This document shows, piece by piece, positions 40,566 through 47,944 of a stretch of 47,944 bases of DNA. The stretch is from CAILZL01 sp035548495 (GTDB taxonomy: Bacteria; Pseudomonadota; Gammaproteobacteria; Steroidobacterales; Steroidobacteraceae). A program made the translations under genes and the position numbers. The stretch's first letter is position 1; each line of letters opens with the position of its first letter. The stretch is taken from contig DASZSV010000073.1 of assembly GCA_035548495.1 (NCBI GenBank), positions 1 through 47,944 of the forward strand, read 5' to 3'. The notes beneath the pieces are model-generated. The model saw nothing but the letters and a program-made list of their open reading frames with translations. It ran no database searches and was not told the DNA's origin.

Positions 40566-40641
40566 TTGTAGGGCGGGATGTATCCCGCCATTGTTAATTA
40601 AACGGTGGGTTACGCAGAGGAACTGCTAACCCACCCTACAA
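40566..40641. repeat. intergenic REP-like inverted repeat
   Basis: TTGTAGGG (40566-40573) pairs with CCCTACAA (40634-40641). Inside are two hairpins: GGCGGGAT/ATCCCGCC (40572-40589) and GGTGGGTTA/TAACCCACC (40604-40635). It lies between arnC and the formyltransferase gene, within an operon. Confidence 0.8.
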
Positions 40642-40714
40642 AACTCTCGTTGGCATGACTTGGTAACACCTCCAAGCCCAATGGCAAGCACGTTGGTAGC
40701 AACAACAAATGCCA

Positions 40715-41668
40715 TTAATTCGAATCCTTCTGCTCCAGTACCGCATGCACCATGTAACGCGGACGTGATTGCACCTGCTGATAAATGCGGCCGATGTATT
40801 CACCGAGCAGCCCCATGCCGAACAATGCAACGCCCAGCAACATGAAAGTGAAACTGAACAGTGTAAACACACCATCCGCATCCGAACCGTACAACATGCG
40901 GCGAATGGCGAGAAAAATGAACGCGGCAGTGGACAACACGGCTGTGACCATGCCCAGCATGGAAAAGAATTGCAGCGGCATCAGCGAAAAGCCGGTCATC
41001 AGGTCGAAGTTCAAACGAACCAGTTTTGACAATGGATACTTGGATTCGCCTGCGGCACGTTCTTCGTGTTCCACTTCCACTTCGGCAGGCGTGCGTGAAT
41101 AGATAAACGCCAGTGCCGGAATGTACAGATTAACCTCGTTGGAATGATTGATGGCATCCACAATCACGCGGCTGTAGGCACGCAGCATGCAGCCCTGATC
41201 GCGCATGCGGATGCGCGTGGTGCGTTCACGGATGCGATTCATCAGCCGTGATGCATACTTGCGGAACATCGTGTCATTGCGCTCACGACGATAACCGCCA
41301 ACGTAATCATGGCCTTCGCGCATCTTGGCGATCAGCTTGTGAATTTCTTCCGGCGGATTCTGCAAATCCGCATCCAGCGTCACCACAATGCTGCCGCGCG
41401 TGCGTTCAAAACCGGCCTTGATGGCCATATGCTGTCCGGCATTCACGGCCAGCAGGACAATGCGGGTGACATCGGGCCGCTTGTTGAACTGTTCGCGCAA
41501 TTGCGCCGGTGAATCGTCCCGGCTGCCGTCATCGATCATGATCAGTTCGTAGCGCAGGTTCATGTCGCCGGCGAGCTTGTCCAGCGCCGGATACAGGCGC
41601 GCAAACAGTTGCTGCAGACCAGCGGATTCGTTGTAGATCGGAATGACGACGGAAAGATCAATGCTCAT
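40715..41668 (-). CDS. arnC: ArnC, undecaprenyl-phosphate L-Ara4FN transferase
   Basis: 317 residues. A GT2 glycosyltransferase domain starts LSVVIPIYNESAGLQQLFARLYP and carries IMIDDGSRDDS, VTLDADLQNPPEEI (DAD metal motif) and MRDQGCMLRAYSRVIVDAI. Two membrane helices at about residues 233-257 and 267-291 are typical of ArnC. It attaches L-Ara4FN to undecaprenyl phosphate on the cytoplasmic face. It starts one base after the arnB stop, and is followed by a repeat and the formyltransferase gene. Confidence 0.95.
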   Translation of the reverse strand: MSIDLSVVIPIYNESAGLQQLFARLYPALDKLAGDMNLRYELIMIDDGSRDDSPAQLREQFNKRPDVTRIVLLAVNAGQHMAIKAGFERTRGSIVVTLDADLQNPPEEIHKLIAKMREGHDYVGGYRRERNDTMFRKYASRLMNRIRERTTRIRMRDQGCMLRAYSRVIVDAINHSNEVNLYIPALAFIYSRTPAEVEVEHEERAAGESKYPLSKLVRLNFDLMTGFSLMPLQFFSMLGMVTAVLSTAAFIFLAIRRMLYGSDADGVFTLFSFTFMLLGVALFGMGLLGEYIGRIYQQVQSRPRYMVHAVLEQKDSN

Positions 41669-41669
41669 A

Positions 41670-42815
41670 TCAATTTAAAACCAGATGAGTGCGAATGACG
41701 TTTATCAATGTATCTGCAACACGTTCCACATCGGTCATGGTCATGGCGGGGAACAGCGGCAGAGTGAGGATGTTGCGGCACACATATTCTGCTTGCGGAA
41801 AATCACCTTCTTTCCAGCCCATGCCGCGATACAGCTTGAATAAATGAATGGCCGGATAGTGAACACCGGTACCAATGCCTTGTTCATCGAGTGCTGCCAT
41901 AATCTGTGCGCGTTTCACATTCAGTCGTTGTTCCGGCAATACCACCTGGAACATGTGCCAGTTGCTTTGTTCAAAATCAGCCACGGGCAATTTGAGACCG
42001 AGCTGCTGCGCGTGTGGATTCAACAGCTCAAAATACTTTCGCGCAAGCTCACGGCGTCTGGCATTGAACTCGTCGATATGCGGCAACTGGCCCAGTCCAA
42101 CGCGCGCAGCCACATCCGTCAGATTGAACTTACCACCCACGACTTCCACTTCCATGCCGTCATAACCGGAACGCACCACGCCTTGCAGACGATACTGTTC
42201 AGCCAGTTTTGCTTCGGCTTCGTTATTGACTACAAGACAGCCGCCTTCAATGGAAGTGGCGTTCTTGTTGGGATGAAAGCTGATGGAGACGAAGTCACCG
42301 AATGAGCCAATACGTTTTCCCTGCCAGGTGCTGCCGAAAGACTGTGCTGCGTCTTCAACCACGCGCAAGTGATGTTTGTTCGCAATGGCATAGAGCTTAT
42401 CGCGATTCACCGGAAGGCCGGCGAGATCAACAGGAATGATGGCGCGTGTTCTGGTAGTGATTGCCGCTTCGATCAAATCCAGATTGATGTTGCGTGTCAC
42501 TGGGTCAATGTCCACGAATTTCGGCGTGGCGCCCACTTCAAGAATGACATTGCTGGTAGCCACCCATGACAGTGGTGTGGTGATGACTTCATCGCCGCGA
42601 CCAATGCCAGCGATACGCAAGGCGATTTCCATGGTGCAGGTACCCGAGTTGAATGCACGTACCGGACGTCCGCCAAAAAAATCGGAGAGCGCTGCTTCAA
42701 ATGCTTTCACTTGCGGTCCGGAAGTGATCCAGCCGGAGCGCAACACTTCCGCCACGCCTGCAATGGTGGCTTCATCAATGGTGGGTCTGGTCAGCGGAAT
42801 GCGGGGCAGTGTCAT
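41670..42815 (-). CDS. arnB: ArnB, UDP-Ara4-keto aminotransferase
   Basis: 381 residues of the DegT/DnrJ/EryC1 PLP family. IPLTRPTIDEATIAGVAEVLRSGWITSGPQVKAFEAALSDFF, VVEDAAQSFGSTWQGKRIG, and SFHPNKNATSIEGGCLVVN with the PLP-binding Lys within NKN. It transfers an amino group from glutamate onto UDP-4-keto-arabinose. A single-base gap to arnC indicates tight coupling. The C-terminus (FKLYRGMGWKEGDFPQAEYVCRNILTLPLFPAMT) is canonical. Confidence 0.95.
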   Translation of the reverse strand: MTLPRIPLTRPTIDEATIAGVAEVLRSGWITSGPQVKAFEAALSDFFGGRPVRAFNSGTCTMEIALRIAGIGRGDEVITTPLSWVATSNVILEVGATPKFVDIDPVTRNINLDLIEAAITTRTRAIIPVDLAGLPVNRDKLYAIANKHHLRVVEDAAQSFGSTWQGKRIGSFGDFVSISFHPNKNATSIEGGCLVVNNEAEAKLAEQYRLQGVVRSGYDGMEVEVVGGKFNLTDVAARVGLGQLPHIDEFNARRRELARKYFELLNPHAQQLGLKLPVADFEQSNWHMFQVVLPEQRLNVKRAQIMAALDEQGIGTGVHYPAIHLFKLYRGMGWKEGDFPQAEYVCRNILTLPLFPAMTMTDVERVADTLINVIRTHLVLN

Positions 42816-42845
42816 GAATGTTCAACTGTATTGATCAACAAGTAT

Positions 42846-43214
42846 TCAGCGGGTAATCAGGTATACGCCACCAATGATGATGACGATGCCCAGCATGCGG
42901 GTGGGCGTGAGCGCTTCGCCAAACAGATACCAGGCTGCCAGTGCATTCACCACATAACCAATGGACAACATGGGATAAGCAACACTGACCGGTGTGCGTG
43001 ACAAGGCGCCGATCCACACCACTACACTGATGGCGTAACACATCAAGCCACCAAGGATGTGCCATTCGAACATGAACTTGGGCAACACCTGCATGATGTT
43101 GCTGGCTGAGAATTCAAAATGTCCCACTGCATTGGTGCCTGCCTTCAACAACAATTGTGCGCATGCATTCAGCAATACGCCAGTGATAACCAGGATGAAT
43201 GCAACAGGTGTCAT
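42846..43214 (-). CDS. SMR-type flippase subunit (ArnE/ArnF-like)
   Basis: 122 residues with four membrane helices: VAFILVITGVLLNACAQLLLKAGT, WHILGGLMCYAISVVVWIGALSRTPVSVAYPMLSIGYVVNALAAWYLFGEALTP, and MLGIVIIIGGVYLIT. This is the EmrE fold. In enteric bacteria ArnE and ArnF together flip undecaprenyl-phosphate-L-Ara4N across the inner membrane. Only one such gene exists here, between arnT and arnB, so the flippase may be a homodimer or has a partner elsewhere. Assignment to E or F is not possible by eye. Confidence 0.87.
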   Translation of the reverse strand: MTPVAFILVITGVLLNACAQLLLKAGTNAVGHFEFSASNIMQVLPKFMFEWHILGGLMCYAISVVVWIGALSRTPVSVAYPMLSIGYVVNALAAWYLFGEALTPTRMLGIVIIIGGVYLITR

Positions 43215-43226
43215 GAGGTAATGAGT

Positions 43227-44897
43227 TCAGTGATGGCTGGAGTTTGAATCAGGTTTGCCAACGGCAAGCAGGTTGGATTGCTGGGCAATGATGGTCATGG
43301 GCAGTTTTTCACGCAACGCCTTATACCGGTCGGGATCAATAATGGCAATCGGGTGCGTGTCCTGCGCCCATTTCTGCGCGAAGGCATCGATATCAGGGAC
43401 CCATAATCGCGGTTGCTGGGTCAGTCCAAAGTGCAGTTCGCCTTCATAACCCACCAGCGTCATGGTTCGTTGCAGGTAAAACGGCAGCGTTTGTTCATAG
43501 TCATTGATGCTGTACAGCGTGCTGTCAGCGGTGAGCTGTGGCTTCAGTTGTTCAGCCAGTATTTTTGCAGAACGCGTAGTGCCCAGCGCATCGGCGCCGA
43601 CGATGAGCACGGAAAATCCCAGTACCGAACCGCAGGCAACAATGACCACTGCACGATGCAGATCACGTTTGACGACCCACCATCCACCGATGGCGGCAGA
43701 CACGGCGACAATAAAAAACGCACCGGCGGTCGGGGGCTTCAATGCATTGACCATGTCAATTGAATGTTCACCGGCAATGGTATCGGGAACCAATGCGAGC
43801 ACGGTTGCCAGTGTTGCGATCACGGCAGCGGTGATCCACAAATGCAGGCGCATGCTTGATTGACGAATGCGTGGCAATGCTTCCGCACACAACACTGCAA
43901 GTGCGGGAAACAGCGGTGCAATGTACGGTGCCAGCTTGGAATGCGAATCGCTGAAGAACACCATGATGACCAGCGACCACAACCACAGAAAGCGCCGGTG
44001 CTGGAATCCATCCGCCACGCGATCCATTTGCCAGCTGCGTTTGAGGCCTGAAAAACACAGTGATGTCCACGGTAACGCGCCTGCAATCAGGAAAGGAATG
44101 AAGTACCACCACGGCGCATCGCGCGAATGAATGGGTTCCAGAAAGCGTTCGAATTGTTCGTGCCAGAAAAAGAAGCGCGGAAATTCAGGATTGTCACGCG
44201 ACACCAGGATAATCCACGGTGCGCCGATCAGCAGAAACAGGACCAATCCTTTCACGATGTGCAGCCGCTTCCACGCGCTGAATTCACGTGTGACAATGCT
44301 GTATGCCAGTAATGTCAGTGAAGGCAGCACCAATGCGATCAATCCCTTGCTCAGAAAAGCGAGGGCAGCGGCGCACCATGCCAGCAACATCCAGTTGCGT
44401 TCCTGTGTTGATTTGACCGGCGCATGTTGTGCGAGCAGGAAGCTGAATACAGTGACTTCAAGAAAGAACGCAAGACCGATATCCAGCGTGTCGAAATGAC
44501 CCAGTGTAATGTACATCAACATGCTCGCAATGATCAGCGCGCTGTTGCGTCCCGCCTCGGCATTGAACAACCTGCCTGCTGCGAACCATGCGAACACAAC
44601 GCCCGCAAAGCTGGTTAAACCCAGCCACAGTCTCGCAGTGTATTCACTCTGCCCAAAAAGCTCGTAGGCAACCGCGGTGGCCCAGTATTGCAGCGGTGGC
44701 TTTTCAAAATACTTGATGCCATTCAACCGTGGTGTAATCCAGTCGCCGGTCACCACCATTTCACGGCTGATTTCTGCATAGCGGCCTTCATCCGGATCGA
44801 GCAGGCGCCGGGTTCCCAGTGTGGCAAACCACAATACAGCCAGTGCCAGCATGACGAACAGGAACCAGCGAGATGCGGAAGAAGACGGGGTGTTCAT
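43227..44897 (-). CDS. arnT: ArnT, L-Ara4N lipid A transferase
   Basis: 556 residues from ATG 44897; the longer frame upstream (to 44990) lacks a ribosome site and would add a non-conserved leader. After a first helix (WFLFVMLALAVLWFATLG) comes the GT-C motif RLLDPDEGRYAEISREMVVTGDWITPRLNGIKYFEKPPLQYW, the conserved periplasmic loop with the catalytic acidic residue. About a dozen membrane helices follow. It transfers L-Ara4N onto lipid A phosphates at the periplasmic face, lowering negative charge and giving resistance to polymyxin and cationic peptides. It leads the operon; the SMR gene begins 12 bp after. Confidence 0.92.
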   Translation of the reverse strand: MNTPSSSASRWFLFVMLALAVLWFATLGTRRLLDPDEGRYAEISREMVVTGDWITPRLNGIKYFEKPPLQYWATAVAYELFGQSEYTARLWLGLTSFAGVVFAWFAAGRLFNAEAGRNSALIIASMLMYITLGHFDTLDIGLAFFLEVTVFSFLLAQHAPVKSTQERNWMLLAWCAAALAFLSKGLIALVLPSLTLLAYSIVTREFSAWKRLHIVKGLVLFLLIGAPWIILVSRDNPEFPRFFFWHEQFERFLEPIHSRDAPWWYFIPFLIAGALPWTSLCFSGLKRSWQMDRVADGFQHRRFLWLWSLVIMVFFSDSHSKLAPYIAPLFPALAVLCAEALPRIRQSSMRLHLWITAAVIATLATVLALVPDTIAGEHSIDMVNALKPPTAGAFFIVAVSAAIGGWWVVKRDLHRAVVIVACGSVLGFSVLIVGADALGTTRSAKILAEQLKPQLTADSTLYSINDYEQTLPFYLQRTMTLVGYEGELHFGLTQQPRLWVPDIDAFAQKWAQDTHPIAIIDPDRYKALREKLPMTIIAQQSNLLAVGKPDSNSSHH

Positions 44898-45039
44898 TTC
44901 CAGGCGGTCAGATAAAGTCGTTCGATGTTGTTCAAGACGCAACTTTAGCAGTTTGCAGGGAATTAGGCCCGTATTGAGTGAATACACCACTGTTGCGATG
45001 AGTTAAAGTGTGTCCATGTGATTCAAGCGGGACTCATCC

Positions 45040-45897
45040 ATGAATGCAGTATTGGCTGATTTACTCAAGGTGCTGGAACTGGAACGGCTGGAAGTGAATC
45101 TGTTTCGCGGTGTCAGCCGCGATCTGGGATTACCGCAAGTGTTTGGTGGACAGGTGCTGGGGCAGGCGCTGCATGCAGCGACCGCCACTGTGGATGCTGA
45201 TCGTCTGGTACATTCGCTGCATGCTTATTTTCTGCTGCCCGGTGATGTGCATGCGCCCATCATTTACGAAGTGGACCGCAGCCGTGATGGCGGCAGTTTT
45301 TCCAGCCGACGCGTGGTGGCCATCCAGCATGGGCAACAGATTTTCCACATGTCAGCGTCATTTCAGACCGTGCAGGGCGGGCTGGATCATCAAAGCAAAA
45401 TGCCGCATGTGGCTGGGCCGGAAGCACTGCGCGATATCCGCGACATTGTCGCGGCAGCGCCGGCCATTCCTGCCGAACTCAAGCGCTGGTTCCAGGTGCA
45501 ACTGCCCATCGAGTTTCGTCCCATCAATCCAGATCGCCTGATGTCGGCCGATCCGGCTGATCCACTTACCGAATTCTGGTTCAAGGCCATTGATAAGTTA
45601 CCCGGCGATGAAAAATTGCATCGTTCGGTGCTGGCGTATGCATCAGATTTCTATTTGTTACGGACCGCTACACAGCCCCATGGCATCGCCTTTCCCAGCG
45701 CGAAGTTGCGGCTGGCAACGATTGATCATGCAATGTGGTTTCATCGTCCCTTGCGTGTGGATGAATGGCTGCTGTATGTGATTGACAGTCCCAGCGCATC
45801 GGGTTCGCGAGGTTTGTCACGCGGGTCCATTTTTGACCGCAATGGCCATCTGGTGGCGTCGGTGGCCCAGGAGGGCATGGTGCGGGTGAAAAGCTGA
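45040..45897 (+). CDS. tesB: acyl-CoA thioesterase II
   Basis: 285 residues of the double-hotdog TesB type. LADLLKVLELERLEVNLFRGVSRDLGLPQVFGGQVLGQALHAATAT is the usual start; RSRDGGSFSSRRVVAIQHGQQIF and FQTVQGGLDHQSKMP belong to the first hotdog. The catalytic residues are visible: Asp in LAYASDFYLLRT, a hydroxyl residue in IDSPSAS, and Gln in ASVAQEGMVRV, as in E. coli Asp204/Thr228/Gln278 (Ser here in place of Thr). It hydrolyses medium and long acyl-CoAs in the cytoplasm. It is divergent from arnT. Confidence 0.94.
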   Translation: MNAVLADLLKVLELERLEVNLFRGVSRDLGLPQVFGGQVLGQALHAATATVDADRLVHSLHAYFLLPGDVHAPIIYEVDRSRDGGSFSSRRVVAIQHGQQIFHMSASFQTVQGGLDHQSKMPHVAGPEALRDIRDIVAAAPAIPAELKRWFQVQLPIEFRPINPDRLMSADPADPLTEFWFKAIDKLPGDEKLHRSVLAYASDFYLLRTATQPHGIAFPSAKLRLATIDHAMWFHRPLRVDEWLLYVIDSPSASGSRGLSRGSIFDRNGHLVASVAQEGMVRVKS

Positions 45898-46097
45898 CAG
45901 AGGCTGTTGATGCCATCAAGCAATGTCTGCATTTTCATCACGTGCGCGAGATGAATGCCAAAGGTCATTAGAACTCTTTCAGGTAAGATGAATCCCGCAT
46001 TACAAAAATTTGGCGCTTTGTGAGAATATTCTGTGATCAGCGCAGTGGTGTTGGATCAGCAGAAGGTCGCGAAGTTATCAAAGAACATTGAGCTGAG

Positions 46098-47099
46098 TCA
46101 TCGAGTCAGTGCCCGAATCAGCCAATTCTTTATATAGGCTGCCAGTGGTGATGACATGGGATGCAGAATGCCTTTTTCGTTGGGAGCAAGATGCGCAGCG
46201 GGATCGCCGTTTTGTTCAAATACATAGTGATTAAAGTACTTCTGCCATACCTCTCGTTTTCGCGGTTCAAGGTTTTTTACCGACATGATGGCATGCACCA
46301 TTGCTTCAAAGGGCGACCCTGCCGTCGGGTTTGCCGTATCCCACCAGTAGTTGACCAGTACGTTGAAGGGTGACAGCGACTCAACATGATGCCACCACAT
46401 GTATGGAATGTAGATGGCGTCTCCCGGCATCAATTCAGCCGAGTATGCGGACTCCAGCGCGATTTTGAATTTGGGGAATTTTCCACTATCGGGATTGTGT
46501 AATGGGACCATGCTGACGGGTTGCCCTGCCATGGTGAAGTCCAGCGGACCCACATACAGGTTTTCAAGTTGCTCTGGCGGAAACAGTGTGAATCGCCGCT
46601 TTCCAGCCACGACACAGGCGAGATTTTCAGAAATGTCAAAATGAGTCTGAACTGTAACTTTGTTGCCGATCCAGATGCGCGGCTCGATAGATGGTTCAAG
46701 AAGAGGAATGATATTTTCCCGGGCGAATTGCAGCATGGATTGACCGATGGGAATGGATCCAAGATAAATGGCAGGTGGTTCGCTGTCATCCAGGTGTTGC
46801 AGCAGTAATTGCAATGCATTGCCAAGTTGTTCCGGACGGCGTTCAAAATTGAAACCGCGCATTTGCGGGCCATACCAGAACTGGCCGCGGATGGCAGGAG
46901 AGCCAGAGAACATTTCGGCAGGAATCCTGTGATCCATCGGCAATATATAATTGCAGAAATCACGGACAGATCTGGAAGCAGCGTTGACGGATGGCCAATG
47001 ACTCACCAGGCCGCGCAACACGGCAGGCCTGTTTTCCTGAACGATTTCGTTGCGGAATCGCTCCTGATCGACGGAGGTATAGTCATTAATCTGCTGCAT
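46098..47099 (-). CDS. cupin-like JmjC-type protein (cupin_8)
   Basis: About 333 residues from ATG 47099, or a few more from an upstream TTG. It opens with FRNEIVQENRPAVLRGLVSHWPSV, the typical start of cupin_8/JmjC-like proteins. The metal site is HFD in VTVQTHFDISENLACVVAGKRRFTLFPPEQLENLYVGPLDF and a distal His in GDAIYIPYMWWHHVESL, fitting an Fe(II)/2-oxoglutarate hydroxylase. Relatives are frequently encoded next to TonB-dependent receptors, as here; the substrate is unknown. It is probably cytoplasmic, with no signal peptide. Confidence 0.88.
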   Translation of the reverse strand: MQQINDYTSVDQERFRNEIVQENRPAVLRGLVSHWPSVNAASRSVRDFCNYILPMDHRIPAEMFSGSPAIRGQFWYGPQMRGFNFERRPEQLGNALQLLLQHLDDSEPPAIYLGSIPIGQSMLQFARENIIPLLEPSIEPRIWIGNKVTVQTHFDISENLACVVAGKRRFTLFPPEQLENLYVGPLDFTMAGQPVSMVPLHNPDSGKFPKFKIALESAYSAELMPGDAIYIPYMWWHHVESLSPFNVLVNYWWDTANPTAGSPFEAMVHAIMSVKNLEPRKREVWQKYFNHYVFEQNGDPAAHLAPNEKGILHPMSSPLAAYIKNWLIRALTR

Positions 47100-47129
47100 G
47101 CGCTGCCGAACATTTGCCAAAGACCGCAA

Positions 47130-47626
47130 TCTAGTTCGTAGTCCGCTTCAGACGCATGAAAAGTTCTTTATGTTTGCAAGGTTTGTTCATGAATTGTGCT
47201 TGGTAGCCTTATCAGCAGGTGTGATACATCTGCTGGCGGTGGCATCGATGATGCAAAGTGTCTCAGATCGATCAAAGACCAATGATGCAAATGATGGGCA
47301 AATGTTGCACCGGACTGGAACTTATTGAGACTGCGCGTAAGTCCATATTCAGAACTCCTACAACTTCCAGAGTAAGGTCGGCGCTAATACAAATATCACA
47401 GTTCCATATCCCTAACTGGTACATGCAAAGGTAAAACTGACAGAATCCGGCAAAGAGTTATTGGAACAACAATTATCTTCTTCGTGTGAACGCAGCAAGT
47501 AAATTTCGGCGTGGACAATTCGGCTGCAGAGAATTGCTGTGCATGATTTACATCTTGAGGATGTGTTTCCCCAGAGCTGTTGCTGAAAGGGTTAAGGCAT
47601 CACGCATCATCTCAAGGCTGACAATG
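47130..47626. other. intergenic stretch without a supported gene
   Basis: About 500 bp between the cupin-like gene and the receptor terminator. Short open frames on both strands lack ribosome sites and family resemblance; one (from 47170, reading MFARFVHELCLVALSAG) is weakly hydrophobic but unsupported. The cupin gene's promoter should lie here. Confidence 0.5.
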
Positions 47627-47659
47627 AAAAAAAACGGCGCCAGTAAAAACTGGCGCCGT
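47627..47659 (-). terminator. intrinsic terminator of the TonB receptor gene
   Basis: On the minus strand an 11-bp GC-rich perfect stem (ACGGCGCCAGT and its complement, positions 47634-47659) with a 4-base loop is followed by eight T (47627-47634). It lies 31 bp after the receptor stop. Confidence 0.92.
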
Positions 47660-47689
47660 CCAAGTCTGCAGCGACTTAACCGTAGTGGT

Positions 47690-47944
47690 CTAGTCGAAAG
47701 TCCAGCGCAAACCCAACGTGTAGCGGCGGTCTGATACATAGAAGCCACGCGGAGCGGTCTTCAAGTCATCAGAAATGATAGCTCTTGTCTTTGTCACTTC
47801 GTTAGTCAAGTTGGCTCCTTGCAGACCCACCTTGAAATGAGGAGTGATAGTGAAGAACAATGAACCGTCCAGGGTGCCCGTTGCTTCGTTCAGGATCGGC
47901 TGGTATGGCACGATCACGTCACGAGGTGTCAACAGGAACTCAGA
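47690..47944 (-). CDS. TonB-dependent receptor, C-terminal end (5' part outside window)
   Basis: The frame is open to the window edge: SEFLLTPRDVIVPYQPILNE, then TGTLDGSLFFTITPHFKVGLQGANLTNEVTKTRAI, then APRGFYVSDRRYTLGLRWTFD and stop. The pattern of GSLFFTITPHFKVGLQGANLTNE, RGFYVSDRRYTLGLRW and a final phenylalanine near the C-terminus is that of the last beta-strands of a TonB-dependent outer-membrane receptor, which needs a terminal aromatic for insertion. The ligand cannot be told from this end. A cupin-like gene follows on the same strand, a frequent pairing. Confidence 0.85.
   Translation of the reverse strand, partial: SEFLLTPRDVIVPYQPILNEATGTLDGSLFFTITPHFKVGLQGANLTNEVTKTRAIISDDLKTAPRGFYVSDRRYTLGLRWTFD

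Noticed and set aside
1..47944. CRISPR arrays, tRNA and rRNA genes
   Set aside because: No regularly spaced repeats, no cloverleaf-like sequences and no rRNA conserved stretches were noticed.

Overview
The window reads as chromosomal DNA of a Gram-negative proteobacterium, most likely a gammaproteobacterium. Pointers are an OxyR-type regulator with both redox cysteines, a complete L-Ara4N lipid A (arn) operon, a TonB-dependent receptor, a Tat-exported xylanase, a lipobox lipoprotein and an IS3-family element. Genus cannot be read from the sequence. No rRNA, tRNA or CRISPR array was seen.

Layout. 1-5600: an oxyR-like regulator cut by the left edge, a GNAT acetyltransferase, and a patch of poorly characterised genes: a DUF6338 membrane protein with an overlapping GYQP-repeat peptide, a four-helix membrane protein, and a 62-codon gene split by a complete 1319-bp IS3-family element whose 3-bp target duplication is still visible. 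5800-10300: signalling genes, namely a soluble PAS histidine kinase, a LacI regulator followed by a frameshifted scrap of a second GNAT gene, and a pseudoreceiver-receiver protein coupled to a possible degenerate Hpt-like partner. 10400-12100: 3-oxoacid CoA-transferase subunits A and B, separated by a partial duplication of the scoA end and a MITE-like inverted-repeat element. 12160-16500: a membrane-spanning winged-helix/TolB-like regulator facing a DUF4382-type lipoprotein, with one bidirectional terminator between them.

16690-22050: a NhaR-like LysR gene divergent from dabB-dabA, the energy-coupled inorganic carbon (CO2 to bicarbonate) uptake system, with a truncated cysD-like fragment translationally coupled to dabA. 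22050-25540: small membrane and regulatory genes on the minus strand, then a 33-residue membrane peptide and an arsR-yciI-SRPBCC operon whose promoter lies inside a perfect 24-bp palindrome and is probably leaderless. 25780-31710: transaldolase, acetate kinase, phosphoketolase and a GH10 xylanase in one direction, consistent with pentose use through a phosphoketolase shunt. 31830-36650: a secreted M49-like metalloprotease with an EF-hand loop, a phospholipase D/cardiolipin synthase, a secreted S1/P1 nuclease and folE. 36720-37260: a BrnT/BrnA toxin-antitoxin pair whose toxin is cut short by a TGA where Trp is expected.

37490-44900: arnT-SMR-arnB-arnC-arnA(formyltransferase)-arnA(dehydrogenase)-arnD. 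The normally fused ArnA is split into two genes, only one SMR flippase gene is present, and REP-like repeats sit between genes. 45040 to the end: tesB, a cupin-like JmjC-type protein, and the C-terminus of a TonB-dependent receptor with a strong terminator. The best leads are the nonsense codon in brnT, the leaderless arsR promoter/operator, the dab operon with its cysD stub, the reconstructable gene under the IS, and the receiver/Hpt-like pair. Nothing here can be claimed as a new system without database comparison.
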